Below, piece by piece: positions 1-6,544 of a stretch of DNA of 20,630 nt (its first letter is position 1; the number at the start of each line of letters is the position of its first letter). Source of the stretch: DATGCT01 sp964639325 (GTDB lineage Bacteria > Patescibacteriota > Minisyncoccia > UBA6257 > GWB1-50-10); the NCBI GenBank assembly GCA_964639325.1, contig CAZXDO010000004.1, positions 1-20,630 of the forward strand. The letters are read 5' to 3'. The notes under the pieces were generated by a model that ran no database searches, was not told the origin of the DNA, and saw nothing but the letters and a program-made list of their open reading frames with translations. The position numbers and the translations under genes were made by a program.

Positions 1-66
1 ATTTTGCCCCGTGTTGGAAAGTATCTAAACCCACGGGTTTTCAAAGTCAGGGGGTCGGGGCAAAAT
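1..66. repeat. Inverted-repeat structure at window edge
   Basis: Bases 1-10 (ATTTTGCCCC) and 57-66 (GGGGCAAAAT) are perfect 10-bp inverted repeats enclosing 46 bases. Inside, AAACCC (27-32) and GGGTTT (35-40) form a second small stem. The element could be a structured RNA, a hairpin end or a small miniature element. The left flank is outside the window, so I cannot tell whether it extends further. I tested it as a tRNA and it does not fit: there is no anticodon stem or T-arm consensus. Confidence 0.5.
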
Positions 67-125
67 ATGTGTTTATGTGAGATTCCTTCCCCGGCAGCAC
101 GAATATTATTTTAAAAAATAAAAAT

Positions 126-809
126 ATGAAAAAAATAGCTATTTTTGATATTGATGGAACAATTTTTAGATCTAGTTTGCTTATAGAATTAACCGATGCC
201 CTTATTCAAGAAGGTATTTTTCCGGAGGAGGCAAAAAATACATACGCCAAAGCTTACAACAATTGGCTAGACAGAAAAGGATCTTATGAAAAATATATTG
301 AAGAGGTTGTCAGGGCTTTTGAGAAGAATATCAAGGGCGTTGATTATGATGATTTTCTAAAAATATCCAAAGAAGTTGCCAGTTTTCATAAAAGTAGAAT
401 TTATCGATATTCTCAAAAAATAATCAAGGACTTAAAAGCAAAAAATTATTATCTCTTAGCGATTTCGGGCTCTCCTAAAGCAATTGTGGAAGAGTTCTGT
501 AAAAATTTTGAGTTTGATAAAATATATGGGCGGATGTACGAAGTTAATAAAAATAATAAATTTACCGGAAAAGAACTTTATACTGATCTCATTAGCGATA
601 AATCTAAAATTTTGCAACGAGCTATTGAAGAGGAGAAATTAACGTTAAAAAATTCAGTTGGTATGGGAGACACTGAAACCGATATTACTTTTCTGAAAAT
701 GGTAGAAAAACCAATTTGTTTTAATCCTAATAAGAAACTTTACCAATGTGCAAAGAAAGCCGGTTGGGAAATTATTGTTGAAAGAAAAGACGTTATTTAC
801 CACCTATAA
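126..809 (+). CDS. HAD-superfamily hydrolase, subfamily IB (phosphoserine phosphatase-like)
   Basis: This is a 227-aa soluble phosphatase of the haloacid dehalogenase superfamily. Motif I is DIDGT at residues 8-12, with D8 the expected nucleophile and D10 the acid/base. Motif II is SGS at 114-116. A lysine in the DKSK stretch (about 157-161) fits motif III. Motif IV is GDTETD at 181-186, which would bind Mg2+. A helical cap sits between motifs I and II (about 17-95), as in the IB subfamily that includes phosphoserine phosphatase. The substrate cannot be told from sequence; a phosphate monoester is expected. The leader is A-rich with no Shine-Dalgarno site. The gene stands alone on + and converges on the glycosidase gene, with a hairpin repeat between the two stops. 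The length is normal for the family. Confidence 0.85.
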   Translation: MKKIAIFDIDGTIFRSSLLIELTDALIQEGIFPEEAKNTYAKAYNNWLDRKGSYEKYIEEVVRAFEKNIKGVDYDDFLKISKEVASFHKSRIYRYSQKIIKDLKAKNYYLLAISGSPKAIVEEFCKNFEFDKIYGRMYEVNKNNKFTGKELYTDLISDKSKILQRAIEEEKLTLKNSVGMGDTETDITFLKMVEKPICFNPNKKLYQCAKKAGWEIIVERKDVIYHL

Positions 810-842
810 TTTTTTAAACTCAACTTTGCGACATCTGAAAAA

Positions 843-885
843 AGTTATCCACACCAACGTGGGGGTGTCGGGAACCCCCAAGTTG
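843..885 (+). repeat. Hairpin repeat copy 1 with DnaA-box-like nonamer
   Basis: A consensus DnaA-box nonamer, TTATCCACA (845-853), is followed after one base by a 31-nt hairpin. The left arm is CAACGTGGGGGT (855-866), the loop GTCGGGA (867-873) and the right arm ACCCCCAAGTTG (874-885). The only mismatch is G859 against A881. The right arm directly abuts the TAG stop of the minus-strand glycosidase gene. No T-tract follows on either strand, so it is not a standard terminator. A second copy with the same order and orientation lies at 8222-8264. Confidence 0.8.
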
Positions 886-2112
886 CTATATCTCTGGATA
901 CATATCTAAAATTAGGGAACCCCAAGTAAAGTCTTTGGCTCCCATACCCTCACCGGTTTCCGGATGGAAGTATTCCCGGAAGCCTGATTTTTTAAGGAGA
1001 GCAACACTGCTTTTTCTAACCTCGTCGGCAATTTTATCAAAACCATAGTTCAAAAGGCCTTGGTAAACTATCCAGTTAGAGGCCATCCATACCGGACCAC
1101 GCCAGTTAGCTTCGGGAGAATAATTTTCCAAAACATAACCTGGTTCACTTTGAGAAACAGTAGGTACCATATATTTTGTTTTAAACTCTTTTTCATTAAG
1201 AAGATAATTTCTTACCACAAAATCAGCTTCTTCTTGAGTGGGAACTTTAGCTAAAAGAGGAGCGAACATGGCCCAAGTTTTTACCTTTATTTTTTCATAA
1301 CTTCTCCCTTCAGCAGACCAGAAAATATCGTGTTCTAAGAGACGGTCGCGCATAGAGTCTGTTACTTCTAATTGTTGCTTGTAAAAATAAGTAGCGTCGT
1401 CTTTTAAATCTAATTCTTCGGCTATTGCCCCTAAAGCGCCTAAACTAAGGATGAGAATACTGTTAAAAGGAATATCTTTTACCCAAAAAAACTCTCTCAT
1501 ACAAAAAGGGGCATCAAAGTTGCAAGTTTTATTTTTTTCATTTAACTCTAATCTTTTTTTAAAGTTTTCTTTTTGAGTGTGCCTGGGAGAAAGGCCAAGA
1601 AGTCCATCAAACCTTGGAGAGTTGTCTTCCCCCGATTCTTCCGGATTTATTATTCCGGCAAGGTGATTATGTCTTGGGTCGCGTTCATTTAAAAGGAAGT
1701 TATAATAGTGGTAAAGATTCGGATAAATTTTACTTAAGAATTCTTTATCTCTATCTTTTTCATAAATTTTCCAAACAGAGTAAGCAATAAAAGGAGGTTG
1801 AGTTATGGTGCTCACCCCTTCTCTGCCCCAATCAATGTTAATAACATCCTTTTTCTCCCAATAAATCATATGAGGAATAAGCCCGCTCCTAAACTGAGAA
1901 GAAACAAGAGAGAGAAGTTCTTCTTTGGCAAAGGAGGGTTCAAAATGAGAAAGAGCTATGGCATGAAAGCAGGAATCCCAAAACCATTGGTATGGATAAG
2001 GGCCGGGAGAGGGAACGGTGTAGCTGTGTCCGTCGGTTTTACGCCTGTTTTTAGATAAAACTTCAATTGATTCTTCTTTAACTTTTTTTATATCTTCATT
2101 AGTTATTTCCAT
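886..2112 (-). CDS. GH63-like (alpha/alpha)6 glycoside hydrolase
   Basis: This looks like a glucosidase of the GH63/MGH1-like group, which includes mannosyl- and glucosylglycerate hydrolases and relatives of trehalase. It would release a hexose from an alpha-linked conjugate. With the start at 2112 it has 408 aa. Visible motifs are QWFWDSCFHA (about 42-51), ESGEDNSPRFD (about 159-169, carrying the expected acid Asp), NWRGPVW (about 336-342) and EYFHPETGEG (about 380-389, with the expected base Glu). I see no signal peptide, so it is probably cytosolic. An upstream in-frame ATG at 2157 would add 15 residues (MFIIIIASS...), but these lie in the divergent promoter region and are unlikely to be real. 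It is divergent from an isomerase and a ROK kinase, which could take up the released sugar. The exact substrate is unknown. Confidence 0.82.
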   Translation of the reverse strand: MEITNEDIKKVKEESIEVLSKNRRKTDGHSYTVPSPGPYPYQWFWDSCFHAIALSHFEPSFAKEELLSLVSSQFRSGLIPHMIYWEKKDVINIDWGREGVSTITQPPFIAYSVWKIYEKDRDKEFLSKIYPNLYHYYNFLLNERDPRHNHLAGIINPEESGEDNSPRFDGLLGLSPRHTQKENFKKRLELNEKNKTCNFDAPFCMREFFWVKDIPFNSILILSLGALGAIAEELDLKDDATYFYKQQLEVTDSMRDRLLEHDIFWSAEGRSYEKIKVKTWAMFAPLLAKVPTQEEADFVVRNYLLNEKEFKTKYMVPTVSQSEPGYVLENYSPEANWRGPVWMASNWIVYQGLLNYGFDKIADEVRKSSVALLKKSGFREYFHPETGEGMGAKDFTWGSLILDMYPEI

Positions 2113-2115
2113 ATT

Positions 2116-2145
2116 TTTACCATAATTTAAACTAGATGCTATAAT
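2116..2145 (+). promoter_or_regulatory. Sigma70-type promoter of the isomerase/kinase operon
   Basis: A candidate -35 TTTACC (2116-2121), an 18-base spacer and a perfect -10 TATAAT (2140-2145) preceded by an extended-10 TGC. The predicted start is near 2152, which gives a leader of about 14 bases before the ATG at 2166. No Shine-Dalgarno site is present. Confidence 0.55.
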
Positions 2146-2165
2146 GATTATGAACATTATACAAC

Positions 2166-3143
2166 ATGGAAGAAATTATAAAAAACTTTAAAAACCAATT
2201 CAGATTTAAGCCGGAAATAGAAAATGAAGATAATTTATTTTTATCTGAAGAATTTATTGTCATGGGCATGGGAGGTTCTCACCTGCCGGCGGATATTTTA
2301 AAAATACGGGATCCGTACTTAAACTTGAAAATTCATAAAAACTATAATCTCCCTCATATTTCTCCTGAAAAGCTTGAGAAATCTCTTTTGATAGCTATAT
2401 CCCATTCGGGAAACACCGAAGAAACACTTGATTTTGCCAAAAAAGCCATAGAGCACAACTATCACTTAGGGGTAATAACAACCGGAGGGAAACTTTTGGA
2501 ACTGGCTATTAAAAATAATATTCCGTATATAAAAGTGCCTGCAGATAATTTACAGCCCCGCCATTCTTTAGGGTATATGACAAAAGCTCTTTCTAAGTTT
2601 TTAGATAATGACCTTGAAGAGGAACTTAATCTTCTTCCCCAAAACCTAGATTCTGATAAAACAAAGGAGGAGGGAAAAAAAATAGCTGAAGAAATTAAAG
2701 ATAAGTTACCTATAATTTATGCCTCAGAAAGGAACGAGGGATTAGCTTATATATGGAAAATTAAAATAAATGAAACAAGCAAGGCGCCGGCTTTCTCTAA
2801 TATATTTCCGGAATTGAACCATAATGAATTGGCAGGTTTTGATACAAATCCAAAAAAGGAAAATCTTGTTCAAAAATTTAGTTTTATCTTTTTAAACGAT
2901 CCGGCTGACCACCCAAAAGTACAGAAAAGGATGATTTTAACAAAAGAAATATACAACTCAAAAAGCCTTCCGGTTATTACCTCAAAACTTCAAGGGAATA
3001 CGCCTTTTGAAAAGATATTTAATTCCCTTATCCTTTCAGATTGGGTTTCACTTTTTTTGTGCAAAGAATATGGGGTAGATCCTTTTTCAAATAATCTGGT
3101 TGAAGAATTTAAAAAACAAATTTCTAATTCAGATATGAAATAA
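2166..3143 (+). CDS. SIS-domain phosphoglucose/phosphomannose isomerase
   Basis: This is a 325-aa isomerase of the bifunctional PGI/PMI family, which interconverts glucose-6-P (and often mannose-6-P) with fructose-6-P in the cytosol. Two SIS domains are visible. The first carries GMGGSHLPAD (34-43), ISHSGNTEET (78-87, sugar-phosphate binding) and PRHS (131-134). The second carries PELNHNE (214-220), where the Asn-His-Asn-Glu motif is characteristic and the Glu is a catalytic candidate. The length matches the archaeal-type family and is much shorter than classical PGI. It is the first gene of a two-gene operon, with the ROK kinase 3 bases downstream. The start is set by the promoter at 2116-2145. 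Whether it also acts on mannose-6-P cannot be decided here. Confidence 0.85.
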   Translation: MEEIIKNFKNQFRFKPEIENEDNLFLSEEFIVMGMGGSHLPADILKIRDPYLNLKIHKNYNLPHISPEKLEKSLLIAISHSGNTEETLDFAKKAIEHNYHLGVITTGGKLLELAIKNNIPYIKVPADNLQPRHSLGYMTKALSKFLDNDLEEELNLLPQNLDSDKTKEEGKKIAEEIKDKLPIIYASERNEGLAYIWKIKINETSKAPAFSNIFPELNHNELAGFDTNPKKENLVQKFSFIFLNDPADHPKVQKRMILTKEIYNSKSLPVITSKLQGNTPFEKIFNSLILSDWVSLFLCKEYGVDPFSNNLVEEFKKQISNSDMK

Positions 3144-3146
3144 ATT

Positions 3147-3968
3147 ATGTATATTTTGTTTGATGTAGGAGGAACAAAAATAAGAGTGGCCGGAAGCAGT
3201 AATTTTAAAGACCTGGATAAAATTAAAAAAACCAACAACCCCGGCAGCTTCAAAGAAGGGGTGGATGTTCTTTTGTCTTTAATAAAAGAAACTGTAAATG
3301 GAGAAAAGATAGAGGGTATAGCCGGAGGCATAGCCGGCTCATATAGTAAAAAAGAAGGAAAGCTTTTGGCAAGTCCCAATATGAAAGATTGGGTCAATAA
3401 ACCTTTTGAAAAAATATTACAAAAGAAATTTAACATCCCTTTATACATAGACAATGACGCAGCTATGGCGGTAATCGGAGAAAGCAAAAGAGGGGCCGGA
3501 AAAAAGTATGAGATTGTGGGATATATAACGGTGAGCACCGGTATAGGAGGATCAAGAGCGGTTAATGGTTTGGTGGATAAAAGGGCTGTAACTTACGAAC
3601 CGGGGCATCAAATTATAAAAATATCTGGTGAAAAAATTGAAACATTAGAAAACCTTGCTTCCGGAAAATCTTTAAAAGAAAAATTCGGCAAAGAACCGTA
3701 CGAAATTAAAAACAAAGAAATTTGGGACGAATTAGCGGAATATCTTGGAATAGGGCTTTATAATACTATTCTCCACTGGTCACCGGATGTAATGATTTTA
3801 GGAGGACCTATGATTATTAAAAACCCTTCCATTTCTTTTGAAAAAGTAAAAAAGAAGGTTAAAAACCTTCTTGGTGCCCACTACTGTCCGGAAATTAAAA
3901 AATCAAAATTAGGAGACGAAGTAAGCTTATACGGGGCTTTGGAATATCTTAAAAGTTTAAAGGATTAA
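3147..3968 (+). CDS. ROK-family sugar kinase (glucokinase-like)
   Basis: This is a 273-aa kinase of the ROK family and probably phosphorylates a hexose such as glucose with ATP. The phosphate-binding motif is DVGGTK (6-11), the catalytic Asp lies in IDNDAA (101-106) and the adenosine-side motif is STGIGGS (130-136). EPGH (151-154) matches the conserved Glu/His sugar-binding motif. The usual CxCGxxGC zinc cluster after this His is absent; the segment (about 155-175) has no cysteines, so this is a zinc-free variant. It follows the isomerase by 3 bases, which supports the route sugar to sugar-6-P to fructose-6-P. Its TAA overlaps the convergent ftsX stop (3965-3968). N-acetylglucosamine or another hexose remains possible as substrate. 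Confidence 0.83.
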   Translation: MYILFDVGGTKIRVAGSSNFKDLDKIKKTNNPGSFKEGVDVLLSLIKETVNGEKIEGIAGGIAGSYSKKEGKLLASPNMKDWVNKPFEKILQKKFNIPLYIDNDAAMAVIGESKRGAGKKYEIVGYITVSTGIGGSRAVNGLVDKRAVTYEPGHQIIKISGEKIETLENLASGKSLKEKFGKEPYEIKNKEIWDELAEYLGIGLYNTILHWSPDVMILGGPMIIKNPSISFEKVKKKVKNLLGAHYCPEIKKSKLGDEVSLYGALEYLKSLKD

Positions 3969-4870
3969 GATCTGAGATATTTTCTAATTGCAATAACACT
4001 GGAAGTAATTCCCAGGATAATTCCTATTGCAAGTTGGTAAAGAAAAAGTACTAAGAAATTGCTTCTGAAATATTCTGCCAAGTTAAAGTCAGGGATAAAA
4101 CGGCCTAAACCGGGTGAAACAGCATTAATTATGGGAAAGAAAAGAATAAGGCTTATAACCGCGGCGATAATTCCATAAATTATACCTTCTACTATATAAG
4201 GACCGCGAATAAATTTATTATCAGCCCCAACCATTCTCATTATTCCAATTTGGTCTTTATTAGAAAAGATAGCTAAACTTATTGTGTTGAAAGTAACCAT
4301 TACAGCCAAAAAGGCAAGGAAGAGGGTTAGACCAAAGACGATTACATTCAAACTTTCTACTAATGTTTCTAACCGATTTATTACTAGTTCATTTTGGGCG
4401 TAAGTAACTTTTTCTACTATGTCGGTTAAAGAATCTGACTCTAAATAGGAGGCGATAACACCGTACTGGGAAAGGTCTTTAGCTTTAATATTCAAAGAAG
4501 CAAGGAGAGGGTTTTCGTCAAGTTCTTCAAGAGTTTGAGTAATTACTTCTTCATCGGCGTGACGTTCTTTAAATTCGACCAAAGCTTGGTCTCTGGAAAC
4601 GTATTCAACTTCTCTTACTTCGTCAAAGTTTTCTAAAATTCTTTTAATATTTAAAACATCATCTTCAGCAATATTGCTTTTAAAGTAAACGCTGATATCT
4701 ACCTTGTTTTTAACTGCTTCTACCCCTTTTTCGGTAGTCACGTTAAATATAATAAGACCCATAAAAACAATAAGGGTAAGAATCATAATACCGATAGTGG
4801 TAGCTGAAAGCCATTTGTTTCTTAAGAAACTTTGAAATCCGTATTTAATTATCCTCCAAAGATTTATCAT
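3965..4870 (-). CDS. ftsX: Cell division protein FtsX
   Basis: FtsX is the membrane partner of FtsE. Together they form an ABC-type complex that signals from the divisome to periplasmic or extracellular peptidoglycan hydrolases. The 301 aa show the expected topology: TM1 at about 22-43, an extracellular domain at about 45-170, TM2 at about 174-200, TM3 at about 225-248 and TM4 at about 272-296. Between TM2 and TM3 lies the conserved cytoplasmic stretch with NKDQIGIMRMVGA (204-216). It starts 10 bases after the ftsE stop and so should be co-transcribed with it. No Shine-Dalgarno site precedes the ATG. The stop overlaps the ROK kinase stop on the other strand, and no separate terminator exists between these convergent genes. 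Confidence 0.93.
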   Translation of the reverse strand: MINLWRIIKYGFQSFLRNKWLSATTIGIMILTLIVFMGLIIFNVTTEKGVEAVKNKVDISVYFKSNIAEDDVLNIKRILENFDEVREVEYVSRDQALVEFKERHADEEVITQTLEELDENPLLASLNIKAKDLSQYGVIASYLESDSLTDIVEKVTYAQNELVINRLETLVESLNVIVFGLTLFLAFLAVMVTFNTISLAIFSNKDQIGIMRMVGADNKFIRGPYIVEGIIYGIIAAVISLILFFPIINAVSPGLGRFIPDFNLAEYFRSNFLVLFLYQLAIGIILGITSSVIAIRKYLRS

Positions 4871-4880
4871 GCTTTATATA

Positions 4881-5570
4881 TTATACATCAAATTTACCGT
4901 GGGCTTCATCGCGAATTAGCTTACCGTCTTCAAGAGTAAGAACCCTTGCTCCCAACGAATCTATAATTTCTTTATCATGGGTAGCTAAAAGAACGGTACT
5001 TCCCAGCTCACTTATTTTAATAAGAAGCTTAATAACTTCCCATTTGTTCATAGGATCAAGGTTGCCGGTTGGTTCATCAGCAATAATAACTTCGGGGCGG
5101 TTAATCATAGCCCTGGCAATACCCACCCTTTGGCGTTCTCCTCCTGAAAGCTCACTAGGAAACTTGGCTATTTTATTTTTAAGGCCAACTAAGTCAAGAA
5201 CTTGAGGAACAAGCTCGTTTATTTCTTTTTCTGTATAACCTTCTACTTCAAGAACAAAAGAAACATTTTCAAAAACATTCTTTTTTTCTAAAAGACGAAA
5301 ATCTTGAAAAACAACACCTATGTGGCGGCGAAACTCGGGAAGCTCTCGGGGTTTCAATTTACTCACCTCATAAGAACCAAAAAAAATCTGCCCTTTGGTA
5401 GGCTTTTCTTCTCCGGTAAGGAGTTTAATAATTGTTGATTTTCCTGCCCCTGAACGGCCGACGATAGAAATAAATTCATTAGGTTGAATTTTAAAGCTTA
5501 CTTTATCCAGAGCTAATGTTTCTCTATCGTCTTGGGTATATTGCTTGCTTACGTTTTTAAAAACTATCAT
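4881..5570 (-). CDS. ftsE: Cell division ATP-binding protein FtsE
   Basis: This is a 229-aa ABC ATPase that pairs with FtsX. All the nucleotide-binding motifs are intact: Walker A GRSGAGKST (38-46), Q-loop VVFQDF (86-91), signature LSGGERQRVGIARA (141-154), Walker B VIIADEPT (161-168), D-loop GNLD (169-172) and H-loop ATHD (196-199). The length is standard for FtsE. It sits between the RF2 gene and ftsX, an order seen in many bacteria, and this neighbourhood sets it apart from LolD- or MacB-type ATPases of the same subfamily. No Shine-Dalgarno site lies upstream of the ATG at 5570. Confidence 0.94.
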   Translation of the reverse strand: MIVFKNVSKQYTQDDRETLALDKVSFKIQPNEFISIVGRSGAGKSTIIKLLTGEEKPTKGQIFFGSYEVSKLKPRELPEFRRHIGVVFQDFRLLEKKNVFENVSFVLEVEGYTEKEINELVPQVLDLVGLKNKIAKFPSELSGGERQRVGIARAMINRPEVIIADEPTGNLDPMNKWEVIKLLIKISELGSTVLLATHDKEIIDSLGARVLTLEDGKLIRDEAHGKFDV

Positions 5571-5621
5571 TTATTTTGATTCTAATTAATATAAACAACG
5601 GGTTTAATTATAATCTAATTT

Positions 5622-6332
5622 TTAACTGTTTTCTAATATTAAATCAAGGTCTCCATCAAAAAGAACTTCTTCAACGTTGGATATTTTTATATTTTTTCTC
5701 TTGTCACGAAGTTGTTTGTAGGGATGAAGAACGTAAGAACGGATCTCGTGGCCCCATTCGGGAGTAACTTTAGTGCGAAGATTGTCGAGATTTTCTTCTC
5801 TCTTTTCTTCCATGACTTTAGCAATTTTTGATTTAAGAAGTTTCATGGCTCTTTCTCTATTTCTGGCCTGGGAACGTTCGGCTTGAGATGATGCTTTTAT
5901 ACCGGTAGGGGCGTGGGTAATTCTTACAGCCGTTTCAACTTTGTTGACGTTCTGCCCTCCGGGACCGGAGGAGCGGAAAAAATCTACTTCCAAATCATTT
6001 TCAGGAATTTTTATTTGGGAAGCCTTAACTTCGTGAATTTCAGGAAGAACTTCAACAAGAGCAAAAGAAGTATGGCGATTTCCTTTAGGGTCAAAAGGTG
6101 AAATTCTTACCAGACGATGAACTCCGTTTTCGTCTTTTAATTTTTCATAAACCTCGTTTCCTTTTATTTCAACGGTGTCTTCATCTATTACGGTTGTTTT
6201 CCAATTTTTCTTTTTAGCGTATTCTAGATACATTTTTAAAAGTAAAATTGAAAAATCTTTAGCATCTTCTCCCCCGCTTCCGGGAAATGATGAAATAAAA
6301 ACAGTATTTGAATTGTATTTTTTTTCTTCCAT
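5622..6332 (-). CDS. prfB: Peptide chain release factor 2, short form lacking domain 1
   Basis: RF2 recognises UGA/UAA stops and releases the nascent peptide. From the ATG at 6332 the protein is 236 aa, against about 330-370 for usual RF2. It holds the central codon-recognition domain with PGSGGEDAKD near the N terminus, HRLVRISPF (the SPF anticodon-like tripeptide at about 78-80) and the peptidyl-hydrolysis motif GPGGQ (GGQ at about 125-127). The whole N-terminal domain 1 is missing. The reading frame stays open upstream to 6515, but that extension is translated tRNA-Thr sequence and is not credible. The programmed frameshift region of classical prfB is also absent. The SPF motif and the ftsE-ftsX neighbours argue for RF2 over RF-H. 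The first ATG after the tRNA 3' end is the best start; no Shine-Dalgarno site was seen. Confidence 0.85.
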   Translation of the reverse strand: MEEKKYNSNTVFISSFPGSGGEDAKDFSILLLKMYLEYAKKKNWKTTVIDEDTVEIKGNEVYEKLKDENGVHRLVRISPFDPKGNRHTSFALVEVLPEIHEVKASQIKIPENDLEVDFFRSSGPGGQNVNKVETAVRITHAPTGIKASSQAERSQARNRERAMKLLKSKIAKVMEEKREENLDNLRTKVTPEWGHEIRSYVLHPYKQLRDKRKNIKISNVEEVLFDGDLDLILENS

Positions 6333-6391
6333 ATATCGTTCTAAACCTAAGCTGCTATCTAAGAACAGTAAATAATTTTGTGTTAAATCAG

Positions 6392-6464
6392 AGCCGTCTC
6401 GGAGGATCGAACTCCGGACCTTTCCCTTACGAGGGGAACGCTCTGCCAACTGAGCTAAGACGGC
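6392..6464 (-). tRNA. tRNA-Thr (anticodon CGT)
   Basis: A full 73-nt cloverleaf can be read on the minus strand. The acceptor is GCCGTCT/AGACGGC, the D stem GCTC/GAGC around AGTTGGCA, and the anticodon stem TTCCC/GGGAA with loop CTCGTAA (anticodon CGT, reading ACG). The variable loop is AGGTC and the T arm CGGAG-TTCGATC-CTCCG. The discriminator base is T. CCA is not encoded, since CTG follows, so it must be added after transcription. The gene starts about 9 bases after the T-tract of a terminator hairpin and ends 60 bases before the prfB ATG. Co-transcription with prfB is likely. No clear promoter fits between terminator and tRNA. Confidence 0.96.
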
Positions 6465-6472
6465 ATAGATAC

Positions 6473-6537
6473 AAAAAACCTCTCCCTCGGGTAAGATTAC
6501 CTTATTTTGTTTCAAAATAAAAGCGAGGGAGAGGGTT
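6473..6537 (-). terminator. Branched rho-independent terminator (three-way junction)
   Basis: The outer stem pairs 6479-6489 with 6524-6534, a perfect 11 bp of CCTCTCCCTCG/CGAGGGAGAGG. Two more hairpins lie inside: GGTAA/TTACC (6490-6494, 6497-6501) and TTATTTTG/CAAAATAA (6502-6509, 6513-6520). On the minus strand the outer stem is followed by TTTTTT (complement of 6473-6478), as needed to end transcription of the zinc-ribbon gene. Two side hairpins in the loop are unusual for a plain terminator. Confidence 0.85.
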
Positions 6538-6544
6538 AAAAAAA

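Noticed and set aside
855..885. Hairpin repeat as rho-independent terminator
   Set aside because: No T-tract on either strand, and the sister copy lies between divergent promoters where no terminator is needed.
2113..2157. Earlier ATG start of the glycosidase (MFIIIIASS...)
   Set aside because: The added residues fall within the divergent promoter region and have no family counterpart; the ATG at 2112 fits better.
2990..3538. 182-aa open frame on the minus strand
   Set aside because: It is antisense to the isomerase and kinase, whose family motifs are clear; hydrophobic shadow frame.
5622..6332. RF-H (rescue factor) instead of RF2
   Set aside because: RF-H also lacks domain 1, but the SPF stop-codon motif and the ftsE-ftsX neighbourhood point to RF2.
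6333..6515. 61-residue N-terminal extension of the RF2 frame
   Set aside because: It is translated from the tRNA-Thr gene and its flanks; the first believable start is the ATG at 6332.
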